Origin: Prionace glauca
Taxonomy: Eukaryota > Chordata > Chondrichthyes > Carcharhiniformes > Carcharhinidae
Reading direction: 5' to 3'
Length of the DNA stretch: 64,000 nt
Assembly (NCBI GenBank): GCA_037974335.1
Contig: CM075760.1
Coordinates: forward strand, 14,998,059-15,062,058
Under the pieces are notes generated by a model that worked only from the letters and a program-made list of their open reading frames with translations, did not search any database and was not told where the DNA came from. The position numbers were made by a program, and so were the translations under genes. This document shows, piece by piece, positions 1-10,062 of the stretch (within the stretch, counting starts at the first letter, position 1; every line of letters starts with the position of its first letter).

Positions 1-480
1 TTAATGCGGAAAATTAAATATTTTGTCATCGATCTGATGAACATATACTAATGAGTGCATCTAGAGCATGACAATAAATAATAATGAGGTGTTTTATGAA
101 TATGGGATAAGTAGTCACGGAACTCCACACTGAGACACGGTTTCACCGGGGTTACTCTTGTCCCTGGAAAGGACAGATTTCAGTCATTATTTCTACTCAA
201 GGGACTTTAGAATGGGACAACACTGAAGCTGAATTTCACAACAGATCACTTTGGAAATCGTCTTACAGCTAGGTACCTGATCCAGAACGATGATGAGTAC
301 AGATTGATAAAGTTATTCACCCCGGAGACCTGTGTGTTTGTGTGTATTGGATCAGAAAGTAATTGAGTTTGATCCGGGAGCAATCTGAGCGCCAAATGTC
401 ACATTTCTCATCAGTGACGATCGTTAACCTCAGCGAGGGAATACAATTCAGACGGGGCTGTGTTGTGGTCTTAATTCTCC
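1..480. other. Unassigned DNA upstream of the V cluster
   Basis: No gene, repeat or RNA is recognised here. It is ordinary AT-leaning sequence lying 3' of V1 in V1's orientation. Confidence 0.4.
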
Positions 481-542
481 GTACATGTCGATAAGATGCA
501 ACACTTTTTTATACAGAACCATTGATGACGTGAACTTACACC

Positions 543-581
543 GGTTTTTGTATGAGGTCCGTGGGAGCCTTATTCACTGTG
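543..581 (-). promoter_or_regulatory. 23-bp recombination signal sequence of V1
   Basis: Read on the minus strand: heptamer CACAGTG (581-575), a 23-base spacer, and nonamer ACAAAAACC (551-543). This is an almost perfect RAG target directly after the CALRP codons. Confidence 0.93.
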
Positions 582-1056
582 GGTCTCAGTGCACAGTAAT
601 ACACGGCGCTGTCTGTCATCTTCAAACCTTTCATGGACAAGTGAAAAGTGCTTTGTTTCAGGCTGAGATTCCCGCTGAAATGCTCAAAGCCGGGAGCCGT
701 CTCGTTAAACCCATAACTATCGGCTCTGAGCAGATACTGAGGAGCTCGGTGTGGATACTGGCGATACCAGATCAGGCTATAGCTTGTAGCTGATACAGAG
801 TAATTGCAGGATATTGCTGAATCTTCACCCTCCGCTGCTTCAATTCTTGGCTCCAGCTGGGACACCGAGTCTCCGTTGCTCATCTCTGAAGATAAAGAGC
901 AGACACACAGTGGGTTAGGATTAAGAGGAAGACAATAATCAAACAGCGATGGGAAAAGGAGATTGCAAAAGGATTACGATGTACTTTTGGAAGATTCCAG
1001 TTTCACTGACCTGCGATCAGGACAATAACCAGAGTAAGAAATATTTTCACCCCCAT
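582..1056 (-). CDS. TCR alpha/delta-type V segment V1 (leader, intron, V exon)
   Basis: Germline variable segment of a T-cell receptor chain. It becomes expressed after V(D)J joining and forms the N-terminal antigen-binding Ig domain at the T-cell surface. The leader exon (1056 down to 1011) encodes a hydrophobic signal starting MGVKIFLTLVIVLIA and ends in phase 1 at CAG|GTCAGT. The V exon (885 down to 582) follows a TTTATCTTCAG acceptor and restores the frame. It begins GDSVSQ and shows the first Cys in ISCNYS, WYRQYP with APQYLL, and DSAVYYCALRP with the second Cys. Coding ends at a 23-bp recombination signal. A CCAAT box (about 1150-1156) and a TATA-like CCCATATAAA (about 1180) lie upstream. 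The PQYLL and YYCALR pattern fits TRAV/TRDV; gamma is less likely. The exons are intact, so it is probably functional. Confidence 0.87.
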
Positions 1057-1224
1057 GGTTCCAGACTGAACTCCAGGAACAGAAACACGAATCTCTAGCT
1101 ATAACCGATTTGGAATGTGAGAATTTGAAAGAGAAGGAGTATGCCATACCATTGGCTGGGGTTTATTTCCCCTCCCATTTTATATGGGTCAATAGAAACT
1201 TTCTGAAGAAGGAGGCCGTGATGT

Positions 1225-1790
1225 TTTGTAAGTGATCACAGAACGCCCTCCCGTGGACAGTACAACAGCATCAGAAACAGACACAGAACCAAGAGCCCAG
1301 ACAGATACACTCGAGAAACATAGAGACACAGAAATATCCAGTAACAGCTACAATTCTGGGAAAGAGGAAACATCCACTCCGCATCCAACCTGTTAACGTC
1401 TCTTACGGTTTGAAAGGTTTTAATAAAGTTACCTCTTTCTCTTCTAAACTCCAGTGGATGCAAACCCAGCATCACCATTCTTTCTTCGTAAAATAACCTA
1501 CTCATTCTGGTAATAGTTTTACAAACCTTCGAATATTTTCTAAAGCATTACCATTAGATAAGGAGGCAAGTATTGTGCACAATTCTCCAAATATGGTCTC
1601 ACAAATGCCCTGTATAACGGAAACATGCCCTGCCTATTTTTGCAATACATTCCCTCATAATAAGTGATAACATTCTATGTTATTTTCTAATTAATTGCTG
1701 TACTTGTACACTAACCCCTTGTGAGTTCTGGACCAGGACAGCCAAATTCATTTATACCTCAGAGTTTCGTGATCGCTCGCCATTTACACA
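1225..1790 (-). mobile_element. CR1-like LINE fragment, 3' half
   Basis: The minus-strand translation includes YEERMVMLGLHPLEFRRERG, the C-terminal motif of CR1-type ORF2. Further 5' it has the degraded 'RPYLENCAQ' and 'GVLV-ESQ' blocks seen in better copies in this window. Several stops and frame changes make it an old copy. Confidence 0.7.
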
Positions 1791-1794
1791 TTAA

Positions 1795-2490
1795 TCTTCT
1801 TTCATTTTCAGCATGCCAAAATTGAGAACACCATCCACCAGGTACACGGTACATACCTTTGCAACTCGGCTAACGTTGTCTACCTAATACGCTGCAGGAA
1901 AGGATGTCCCGAAGTCTGGGACATTGGGGAGACCATGCAGACGCCACGACAACGGATAAATGAACATCGCTCAACAATCACCAGGCAAGACTGTTCCCTT
2001 CCTGTTGGTGAACACTTCAGCTGTCACGGGCATTCGGACCCTGATCTTCGGGTAAGCATTCTCCAAGGCGGCCTTCACGACACACGACAGCACAGAGCCG
2101 CTGAGCAGAGACTGATAGCCATGTTCCACACACATGAGGACGGCCTCAACCGAGATTTTGGGTTCATGTCACACTATGTGTAACTCCCATGACTTGCCAG
2201 GGTTTGCAACATCTCAGTAACTGTACTGTCTGGAGACAATACACATCTCTTTAACCTATACTTAATGATATCTCCATTCACATTGTCTGCACATCTAAGA
2301 CTTGAATAGCAGGTTAGCTGTAAAGACTCGCATTCTAATCAGTATTCTGTAAACTGTGTGTGTCTTTATATGCCCTTCTCTGACCAGAACTTTCCACACA
2401 CCTGACGAAGGAATAGCGTTTCCGAAAGCTTGTGTGTTTACTGGTACATAAACTGGTTGGACTTTAGCCTGATGTTGTGAGAATTCTTAC
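1795..2490 (+). mobile_element. Penelope-like element fragment with GIY-YIG endonuclease end
   Basis: From about 1865 to 2183 an open frame encodes a GIY-YIG-type domain: NVVYLIRC, then DIGET, the Arg block PRQRINEHR, PVGEHFSCHGHSDPDLRV, the Glu block AEQRLI, and an end in GLNRDFGFMSHYV. This layout is typical of the C-terminus of Penelope-like retroelements. The 3' tail (about 2390-2490) holds GTTGGACTTTAGCCTG-type sequence also seen at 11.6 and 45.4 kb. The reverse transcriptase part is missing. The tail ends directly against the V2 remnant. Confidence 0.6.
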
Positions 2491-2492
2491 TG

Positions 2493-2683
2493 CACTGGTA
2501 CCGTCAGCAGGCCTGGAAAGCTCCAGTGTACATGGTTCTTTTTATTGGAGGGAATGTGCAAAGGGGCAGTGACCTCAAAGATAAGTTTTCTTGTAAATTT
2601 GATAAAAATAACAAGACTACAAAGCTAACGATCAGTTATACCGTGACCTCCGATAGCGTCATGTATTCCTGTGCTATGAAGCC
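2493..2683 (+). pseudogene. TCR V segment V2, 5'-truncated
   Basis: Only the second half of a V exon is present. It starts at HWYRQQAWKAPVYMV and runs through DKFSCKFDKNNKTTKLTIS to TSDSVMYSCAMKP, with the second Cys in MYSC. The leader, first Cys and framework 1 are missing. The Penelope-like element ends immediately 5', so the segment was either cut by that insertion or lost its front in a later deletion. No matching 5' half was found before 1795. The following recombination signal is degraded. It is not functional as a V segment. Confidence 0.78.
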
Positions 2684-2723
2684 CATACTGCTACAGAGAT
2701 ATAACGCATGCCGTACAAAAACT
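2684..2723 (+). promoter_or_regulatory. Degraded recombination signal of V2
   Basis: Heptamer-like CATACTG, a 24-base gap and a good nonamer ACAAAAACT. The altered heptamer and the extra base should weaken RAG use. Confidence 0.55.
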
Positions 2724-3890
2724 CCACATTGGCAGTTCCAGTTAACTGCCAGCAGGGCGCGCTCACGCGCCCCTAATTCAGATTCCACAGTGAGAGTGCC
2801 AGAGATTCATCAAATTACAACAAAACACAACACTCAGAAACAACAACTGATGTGGTACAGTTTCACAGGTACATTAGTTGATGATTCTAACTTACATTTG
2901 CAATGGACACAACATTGACAAGTCGATTTGAGATTCCGTAACTCCCTTGTTTTGATTTTCAATGCGTTTCTCTGCCCATTTGCTCCTAACTGTTCTTGCC
3001 TTTCCTGGTTTATGGAAATTGTGCGCATTTCCCTTTCCCAGTCTTTAACGTAAACATTTAAAGCTTTTTCTGTGACCTTGTGCATTAATTCAGAACCTCT
3101 CCAATACAGCTGCTCAGCTTCCCATCCGCATCACTGATAAAGATTTTGCAAAGTATTGAAACATTTACGAACACTGACACTCCTGGTCCGAGTCTACTGA
3201 TCCGCAATATGGAATGAACATTTGGCTACCACTGTTACAGAGAGGTAAAGTTGTAGAATTCCAATGTGACATTATTATTGAGTTCAATTCTCTCCAGACC
3301 AGGTCTACCTGTGACTACACTATCTATGGTAGCCCCGCCCAGAGGTTTCCTGTGCTCTTCTCACCCTGACCCGTCTCACCTGCGTTGTTTTATTAGAGTT
3401 TTTATCAGAGATATCGATCTTTTTTGCTTTCCCCTGCTTGGCACTCTTTTGATCAGCAGTCCAATGGGGTGGCAAGCTATATTCCCACTCTGAAACAGGA
3501 TTTCACAAACTGCAAAGTTAGAAATTGAGGGAGCATCGTGTGGAAGTATCTTAGGCCATTCATTATTCTATCACTTCTAATGAAGTCGATGTCTCAACTT
3601 AGAAAAAAAAATCCTTCCCCACCATAACTGCTTTCCCAAACAGGATTCAAAACAAACTCCTTGTTATGTTGTTGTGAGGATGGATATTGTCATTCTCCTT
3701 GTTAGAACAAAGCCATCAACGCTCAGGGGACCAGTCGGTTCCTGAAATGACAGTTGAAAGGGAAAGTAATCCCCTGTCACCGGATGACCAAATTCACTTT
3801 ATTCCTTTCATCTCTCGGCCAATTGTATGAATTGTAAATGAAGGAGCTATGAGATCATTGGTTGCATTGAAGTACATAGAAACTTGAAGC
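2724..3890. other. Unassigned intergenic DNA between V2 and V3
   Basis: No known gene is seen. A minus-strand open frame (3085-2834, 83 codons) is Lys/Arg/Glu/Gln rich and could form a coiled coil, but it has no recognisable family and no splice or promoter context. The rest is AT-rich sequence without a clear repeat. Confidence 0.35.
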
Positions 3891-3892
3891 TG

Positions 3893-3932
3893 ATTGGACG
3901 TCACCTGATGACATTTTCAGCAGTAAACCAAT
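3893..3932 (+). promoter_or_regulatory. Probable V3 promoter: CRE-like and CCAAT elements
   Basis: GACGTCAC (3897-3904) resembles the CRE-type element known from TCR V promoters. It lies next to an inverted CCAAT (3893-3897) and a forward CCAAT (3928-3932), about 100-140 bp upstream of the V3 initiator ATG. The promoter role is inferred from motif and spacing only. Confidence 0.4.
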
Positions 3933-4032
3933 CAACAGGGGCCCGGATATGACTCGATCTTTTCCACTCTTGACTAGAAAAACTTCAGATTCAACCCGTT
4001 CTGGTCAAATTCGCCGCGAGTTCTCTACAAAC

Positions 4033-4939
4033 ATGTCTCATTTTACTCTGCATTTATTCCTCACAGCGGCAGCGCTTTTAACCGGTAGGTTCACAGCACC
4101 ACGCTGTGCTACACATCTTTGCCATGCATTATATTCTATCCTGCGCTTCGCTCAGTGCAAGGGGCAGGGGTGAGTGGTCAGGGAATAGATTGATCTCAAC
4201 ATTAAAAAATTATCAGGATCTCGCTGGTCTCAGTACTGAACACTGTTGGGATTAGGCACAATTCCCCCATGGAATGAGAGAGAATGAGTTGGTCTCAGGT
4301 TGAAGCTCATCTGATACCAGTGAATAACTTTGGCAAATACCACACTTCAAACAGACAGACCGTGAGCTGTTTCCAGTTACAAGAACTGAAGGCGAGGAAC
4401 TGATCTCGTTAGAAAGAGCAGAATATTTGTGGTAGAAGCTTTATTTAATCGCCACAACCACCCCCCCCCTTCCCATCCGCTGAACTGTGAAATATATTTT
4501 TGTTGTGCTTTGCGATTTCTTTTTGAGATTATTGCTCAAGAATACGGCATATTCTAGTGGGGGGTGCGGGTAGGTGGGGGAGACAGAGTAAAGTCGCATT
4601 GTTTAGTTTAATATTTCTTTGCTTCCTCACAGGACATTGTGAAGGAGATTCTGTTTCACAGACACCGGCTGCAGTCACCGTCACTGAAGGAGATGTTGTT
4701 CAGTTACTCTGTAATTACACAGCTACAAGTACTGGCACTCCTTATTTATTCTGGTACCGACAGCATTCCAGCGGGTCCATGGAGTTTCTGCTGAAGAGAT
4801 ATAGAAACAGCGGCAACACAGAGACATCCCTCGGGGACCGTTTTACAGCGGAGCTCAATGAAACAACCCGCACCGTCCCGCTGCAAGTGTCTAAAACAGA
4901 GCTGACAGACTCCGGGGTGTATTACTGCGCACTGAGACC
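4033..4939 (+). CDS. TCR alpha/delta-type V segment V3 (leader, intron, V exon)
   Basis: Germline V segment of a T-cell receptor chain. The leader exon (4033-4084) encodes MSHFTLHLFLTAAALLT and ends in phase 1 at ACCG|GTAGGT. The V exon (4633-4939) follows a TTGCTTCCTCACAG acceptor and reads GHCEGDSVSQTPAAVTVTEG. The first Cys is in LLCNYT, then FWYRQHSSG, and the end is LTDSGVYYCALRP with the second Cys. The open frame starting at 4557 runs back into the intron; the leader exon gives the real start. It shares the GDSVSQ start and CALRP end with V1, which points the other way, so the two look like one subfamily. All features needed for function are present. Confidence 0.88.
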
Positions 4940-4978
4940 CACAGAGACACAGAGCTGGGCTGAACCTGTACAAAAACT
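4940..4978 (+). promoter_or_regulatory. 23-bp recombination signal sequence of V3
   Basis: Heptamer CACAGAG, a 23-base spacer (4947-4969) and nonamer ACAAAAACT (4970-4978). The heptamer differs from consensus at one position in its second half. Confidence 0.9.
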
Positions 4979-5339
4979 CTCAGAGCCTCACGCAACATAA
5001 TAGAGCGTGAGACAAACATTGGATCAGAGTGAGTCTGAAATGGAACCTGAAATCGTGGTGATTTCTCAATCTTTTACTGAGAATATTTTTATTAATAACA
5101 AATATATCGCAAAATTAAAACATCGGGAGACTTAAGAGAATGGGCATGAGAATATTTATAAATTGTAATGTCCCGAAGTGTTTTATGTGGTAAACACAGC
5201 AGCTAATTTGGAATCAGCACATTATTTCATTCAGTAATATTGTAGTGCTCTGGCAGTGTCAGTCATTGTGATTGGTGAACACATTCCGAACAGGATGTTT
5301 CTCTTGCTCTTTTTGGAAACAGTGACCATGTGGCACCTC

Positions 5340-5775
5340 CACCTGAGAGGGATTTACCAGGATGTTGCCTGGTATGGAAGGGCTGTCTTACGAGGAAAGA
5401 TTGAACGCACTTGGGCTGTTTTCCCTTGAGAGACGTCGGCTAAGGGGGGATTTAATAGAGGTTTATAAGATTATGAAGGGGACAGATAGAGTAGATGGTG
5501 ATAAGCTTTTTCCGCTATTAGAAATGGATAGAACGAGGGGTCACGGGCTTAGGGTGAGGGGGGCTAGATATAAGACTAATGTTAGAGGGCTGTTTTTCAC
5601 ACAAAGGGTAGTGGGGATGTGGAATGCACTGCCGAGTAAGGTGGTGGAAGCAGGCACGCTAGGGTTGTTCAAGAGTCACTTGGACAGCCACATGAGCAGT
5701 CTACATATAGGGGGATATAGCAGGCCTTACTAAGCATTGTAGGCTTGGGGTCAGTTTTAGTCTCAGGGATATAGA
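5340..5775 (+). mobile_element. CR1-like LINE 3' end
   Basis: It encodes the C-terminal ORF2 block: MLPGMEGLSYEERLNALGLF, RRRLRGDLIEVYKIMKG, TRGHGLRVRGARYK, then FFTQRVVGMWNALPS. It is 5'-truncated and has an intact-looking reading frame of about 120 codons. Probably a moderately young dead copy. Confidence 0.8.
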
Positions 5776-5825
5776 GTCTTTAATAATGAAATTTTTATCC
5801 ACAGGCACTTACCATCTCGAGGGCA

Positions 5826-6137
5826 TCATGGCAGCACAGAGGCTATCTCTGTTGCTCAGCGGACACATGGAGTTGGGCCTGTGTCCGTGGGAGTTTGTGC
5901 GTTCTCCCCGTGGTTGCGTGGGTTTCCTCCGGGTGCTCCGGTTTCCTCCCACATCCCAAAAATGTGCTTTTAGGCTGATTGATTGGGTAACAAATTGTCC
6001 CTATATTGGACCTCCCTGATCCTCACACATTGGGCATAGACTAGAGACACGAATAGGTCACTGACCATGGGACGGCGGCGCGGGCTCGTTGGGCCGAAGG
6101 GCCTGTTTCCCGTGCTGTTTTGTTCTTTGTTCTTTGT
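5826..6137 (+). mobile_element. V-SINE-like tRNA-derived SINE
   Basis: It contains the conserved SINE core GTGGGTTTCCTCCGGGTGCT, CCGGTTTCCTCCCACATCCC and the tail GGGCCGAAGGGCCTGTTTCC ending in repeated TTCTTTG. The tRNA-like head is degraded. Confidence 0.72.
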
Positions 6138-7700
6138 TGGAAGACGGTACCCCTGATTTAACAGGTCATCGAGAGGCTGAGAGCTCTGACGGTGCAGCAT
6201 TTCTAAACACTGCGCTGTCTCCTCGGTCAGTTTCCGGAGTGTTGTTCCGGATAGATTGCTCCTGGAGTGGAAAGAATCTCTGAAAGGACTGGAGACCGAA
6301 TCCGTGAAGTCCCAGTGCGTGGTGACCACTCATTAACCCAATCTGGGCAAAACAAACTGAAATAACGAAAATGAAATGAAAATTAAACATTATCGGTCCC
6401 CATGTAAACAGAAAGACAATGAACGCAACCTGTACAAACAGGTATCCCTCGAAAAAAGAGATCGTACTTTTAATGATGTAGCGCCTTTCACAGACTCCAG
6501 AGGTCAAACGGGACTTGCGAACCTAAGGAATTTCATTTTCAGTGTAGATGTGGTGATGTTACAAACTTCATCACCGCAGGAGGCAGTGGGAATGTTAATT
6601 CTCAATCAGAAATTCTCGTCACTCTGACCCTGGAGTAAAGGGAATGGGGAATTTAAATATGTGCCGGTTACATTGAACTTGTCACAAATTTGAACCAAAT
6701 AATGGACACCTTTCCCTCTCTCTCATTCCTCCCATCCTCTCTCTTTCTCTTTCTACTACATTGAGGAGCCATTTTGAGGATCCATGTTGCCCTAAACGTC
6801 GTACTCAGACTACCGAGTGATATTAGAATACAATGCTCTATAGAGATCACTCTCTAATCTCCTGTCCGCACCACCCGCCCCCCCTTCATTCCTCCAGGCA
6901 TCATGCCCTGACATGGCGCTAGATGACCACAGATTTCCATTAGATTGCTCCATGATTCTGCCGGACAAATTACTGCAGTGGCTTTCATTACCTCCTGCAG
7001 TATGTGTTAGCAGGAACTCTCCTGTTCTCACTACCTGCCATTAAGCATACTGAAAGAATTCTGACCCTGATGTTCAACATTTGGTGGCGAGGTGAAGAAC
7101 ACACCTCAGTAGCCAAAAGACCGCAAAGCGGTTTCGAACCCAAACCTTCTTGTCCAGAAGACCTTCTGTGCTGGGTCTTCCGTAATTCACTTACAAACTC
7201 TTGCTCTAAATACACTGCGGTTCGTGGTGTGAAGACGCACAGATATTTCCTGTAACTCCAGCTGTCACCTGTTACAGGGGGAACTGACGGTTCTACAAGG
7301 TTTAGCGACAGCGGACGTCATCAGTGAAGCAATGATCCTCTATGTTGTTCTCGAATGTTGTTGTATGATATCGCTGGGTTTATATTGCAGCAGTTTATTA
7401 TGGGTTTTATTACATCAATGTTACTTTTCTATATCTGATACCTTTATTATTGTTTTTAGTTTTCTCCATTTGTTGCTTGATATTGATACAAGATCATTTG
7501 TCTCAGTTTTCTGTTGAGTCAAGGAGTAATTTGTATATTTCAGTGTGGGTTTTTCTGCAAGTTCTATTGTTAGAAGCAATAAACTATATTGTTTTAATTC
7601 CATCATATAGCTCACAAGAAGAACATTTTCTATCGATATGCTTGAAACATACTCTCTTCTAAAGACCATGGGATGTTTGGCTCCACAGTCCCCATGTCGA
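6138..7700. other. Unassigned DNA between SINE and V4
   Basis: No gene is seen. A reverse tRNA-like patch with a B-box-like GGTTCGAAACC lies near 7125-7140 and may be an old SINE head. The remainder is AT-rich without recognisable coding. Confidence 0.35.
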
Positions 7701-7703
7701 GTG

Positions 7704-7742
7704 AGTTATTGTACAGGCTTTGCATCTCTCTGTTTCACTGTG
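7704..7742 (-). promoter_or_regulatory. 23-bp recombination signal sequence of V4
   Basis: Minus strand: heptamer CACAGTG (7742-7736), a 23-base spacer and nonamer ACAATAACT (7712-7704). It is well preserved although the V exon is broken. Confidence 0.85.
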
Positions 7743-8011
7743 TCTCACTGCACTGTATTCACCGCAGCATCACACAGTTCGACCGTGTTAACAGTGAGAC
7801 CGGTGGATCCTTTCTCATTGTCCACAGATACTTTAAATCTTCCCTCAGTTGTTTCATTTCTGAATATGGAAACGAGATACTCTGGAGTTTGATCGGTACC
7901 AAAATACAAACTCATTCCCAGTAACAGTAATATTGTGATGAAGAGAGATGGTCTGTCCTTGATTTACCCGATACATCGATATCTGAAATGTCTTCGAGTG
8001 ACAAGATACAG
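7743..8011 (-). pseudogene. TCR V segment V4, pseudogene
   Basis: A V exon behind a GTTTTCACAG acceptor that keeps the phase-1 frame. It reads AVSCHSKTFQ..., NQGQTISLHHNITVTG, then FWYR. The first canonical Cys is His (SLHHN). After WYR the frame shifts, and the rest (QTPEYLVSIFRNETTEGRFK, then STGLTVNTVELCDAAV) lies in another frame. A second small deletion next to the expected YYC removes the second Cys. No convincing leader exon was found. It cannot encode an Ig fold, yet the recombination signal after it is intact. Confidence 0.8.
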
Positions 8012-8433
8012 CTGTGAAAACAAGAACAAAGTTAATATATAGATACATACTGGGATAATTAAATAAAGTTCTTACGCATACTGGCAAAAGAAAGTTAACT
8101 ATCAGTCTATCCACCTATCTGTCTGCATCTGACTCTGAACATCTCTACCTCTTATCAATCTGTCTATTTACCTATCTTTTTCTAGAATATTTATTTAGAT
8201 AATTGACAGACAGATTTTTCTGCCTGTCTCTTTAATTTGCTTTTGGAACAACGAAAGTTTTTTTTTTAAAAGACTTAATATGCTTCGATAATCTGCATCT
8301 TTAATGACAACTTTAGGATGTTAGAACGCTATTAGATAGAACATTAAATGTGGGAAAGTAACATTCAAGAACATCAACGGCATTTCTGATTTGCAGAAAA
8401 CTTAAAAGTGCAGCGGAGACACAGCAGTGAATA

Positions 8434-8472
8434 GGATATTGTACAGGGGGATCCGCTCTTTGTCTCACTGTG
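8434..8472 (-). promoter_or_regulatory. 23-bp recombination signal sequence of V5
   Basis: Minus strand: heptamer CACAGTG (8472-8466), a 23-base spacer and nonamer ACAATATCC (8442-8434). Confidence 0.85.
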
Positions 8473-8746
8473 TCTGCTTCGCACAGAGATACATTCCGGA
8501 GAACAGAACCGTCGTCTCATCTATAGAAATGGTGTAGGAATTCTTTACTCGGTCAAAGGACAGTGTGTAACTTCCTTTGGTCGAATTCCCCTTGTAAATG
8601 GACGCGCTAAATGTCGGAGGTTCTCTCAGTGTTTGCCTGTACCAGACTATTGCATCGCCTGTAGCAACAGAGAGCTGACACCTGAGTTCAACCCGCTCCT
8701 CTTCCCGAGACACGACCTGCTCAGGATGGGAGCTCTGATCCTCACA
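8473..8746 (-). CDS. TCR V segment V5, leader not found, probably non-functional
   Basis: An open V frame reads CEDQSSHPEQVVSREEERVE, then LRCQLS with the first Cys, IVWYRQTLREPP, and ends SGMYLCAKQ with the second Cys. Framework spacing is normal though the loops are short. The 5' side is odd. The frame meets an in-frame TAG right before CAGTGTGAG, the available AG dinucleotides do not give a phase-1 junction like V1 and V3, and the upstream 100 bases are purine-rich where a pyrimidine tract is expected. No leader exon is visible. It could be a decayed V segment or could use a distant leader with unusual splicing. Its CAKQ end differs from the CALRP group. Confidence 0.65.
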
Positions 8747-9045
8747 CTGCTAAGTGCTTTCTTTTTCAATGTCTTCCACTTCTTTTTCAATAATTTCCTC
8801 ATTTTCTCTCCACTTCTCGATGAAGATTCAACTTCTCTAATTCCAATTGCTGCTCACTCATTCCGGCTTCCGTGTCCCTTCTCCCTTCTCCATCTCTGTT
8901 TTCATCTACCTTCATTTCTGACGGAATGTTAATCAGTAGATTCTATATTTTATTTTGCGTTGCGTTCATTTCGTTTGTTAATGGGCTTTTTATTATAATT
9001 CCACCACTCTACCGATACTCCAGGATGTCTCTCGCAGTCGGTGCA

Positions 9046-9084
9046 GGTTTTTGTATGGGACCCCCCTGTGTTTGTTACACTGTG
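9046..9084 (-). promoter_or_regulatory. 23-bp recombination signal sequence of V6
   Basis: Minus strand: heptamer CACAGTG (9084-9078), a 23-base spacer and nonamer ACAAAAACC (9054-9046), a near-consensus signal. Confidence 0.92.
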
Positions 9085-9417
9085 GCTCACGGCACAGAGA
9101 TAGGTGGCGGTGTCTGTAACTCCGGCATCTCTCACAGTCAGGGCGCTGAATTTGTTGCCTCCGCCGATTGAGGCAGTGATCCTCTCGCTTTCATCGGATT
9201 CTTTTCTGGCCGTCACCAGATACTGCGGTGGCTGATTCGGGGACTGTCTGTACCAATACAAGATGCTAAAAGCAGTGGCCGTGGTACAGTTCATGGATAC
9301 GGTTCCCCCTTCACTCACAACCATCCGCCGAGGAAGCTGCGTCACCTCATCTGCTCCATTCACCCCAATGCAGGTCAGAGTGAAAAACAGCAAAGAGAAT
9401 CTGTGAATTCGGAGCAT
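9085..9417 (-). CDS. TCR alpha/delta-type V segment V6, leader and V in one exon
   Basis: One uninterrupted frame of 111 codons encodes a signal peptide (MLRIHRFSLLFFTLTCIGVN then G) followed directly by a complete V domain. The domain starts ADEVTQLPRRMVVSEGG, has the first Cys in SMNCTT, ILYWYRQSPNQPPQYLV, and ends VTDTATYLCAVS with the second Cys. TCR V segments normally have an intron inside the leader. Here none is present, and the codons ATT GGG GTG sit where a phase-1 junction would fall. The frame stays open upstream to 9450, but the ATG at 9417 gives the best signal peptide. The recombination signal follows at once. The CAVS end is TRAV-like. The coding sequence is intact, so it may be functional. 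Confidence 0.83.
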
Positions 9418-10062
9418 TTTACAGATCACATCAAACTTCTGCTGAAACAATTGTCCAGGGAGTTCAGTGTAGAATTAGAATATGGATCTCATCACAAGGA
9501 TTAATAAGGATTCACAAACGCGCTTCAATTGCAACTGAGGCGTCCCTCTGTCGACCTGATGAAAGAAGCTGAGACTCGCTCACGGATATCGATTCTACTG
9601 GAATCTGACATAGAGAACTGAAGCCGGAATAAATAAACCCCATCAGTAACCCCATGTTTCCGGTTGCAAATCTCGTCCCACGTGTCTACCTAGGAAACCA
9701 TTTCGTCCGATCAGAACATTGACTGAACCCAGCTCAGGGTGAATCCATTCACTGGCAGCCAGCTCACCAACTACTAACCCCACAGCACCACCCCGGACAC
9801 AGGGAAATGCAGTGAGAACCTCCCGAGACACGGCAGGCAGCAAAATATACAGGATGAAGTTTGGAAATTTTGTCTTCAAATATCCAACTCCCCCTTATGC
9901 AGAGCGACAAAGCGGCATTTGGGTTGTTTGGGGATTATTCCTAACGGGGAACTGTGAATCAAACACATTTCATATTGACTTTCATTATATAAACATGGTT
10001 TAAAACTGAACTAAATATTCAGTCTGTCTGATCTATTTCCGTTCGGACACTTTTTTTTCCAG
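9418..10062. other. Spacer between divergent V6 and V7
   Basis: It should hold the V6 promoter and the V7 leader, but neither could be fixed from motifs. No repeat is recognised. Confidence 0.35.

Noticed and set aside
160-210. Possible J segment or V-exon start on the minus strand (GDKSNPGETVSQ-like)
   Set aside because: No FGxG motif, no 12-bp signal and an early stop. Probably coincidence.
7040-7200. B-box-like GGTTCGAAACC with tRNA-like surroundings
   Set aside because: No A box in the right place and no second copy in the window. It may be an old SINE head but cannot be supported.
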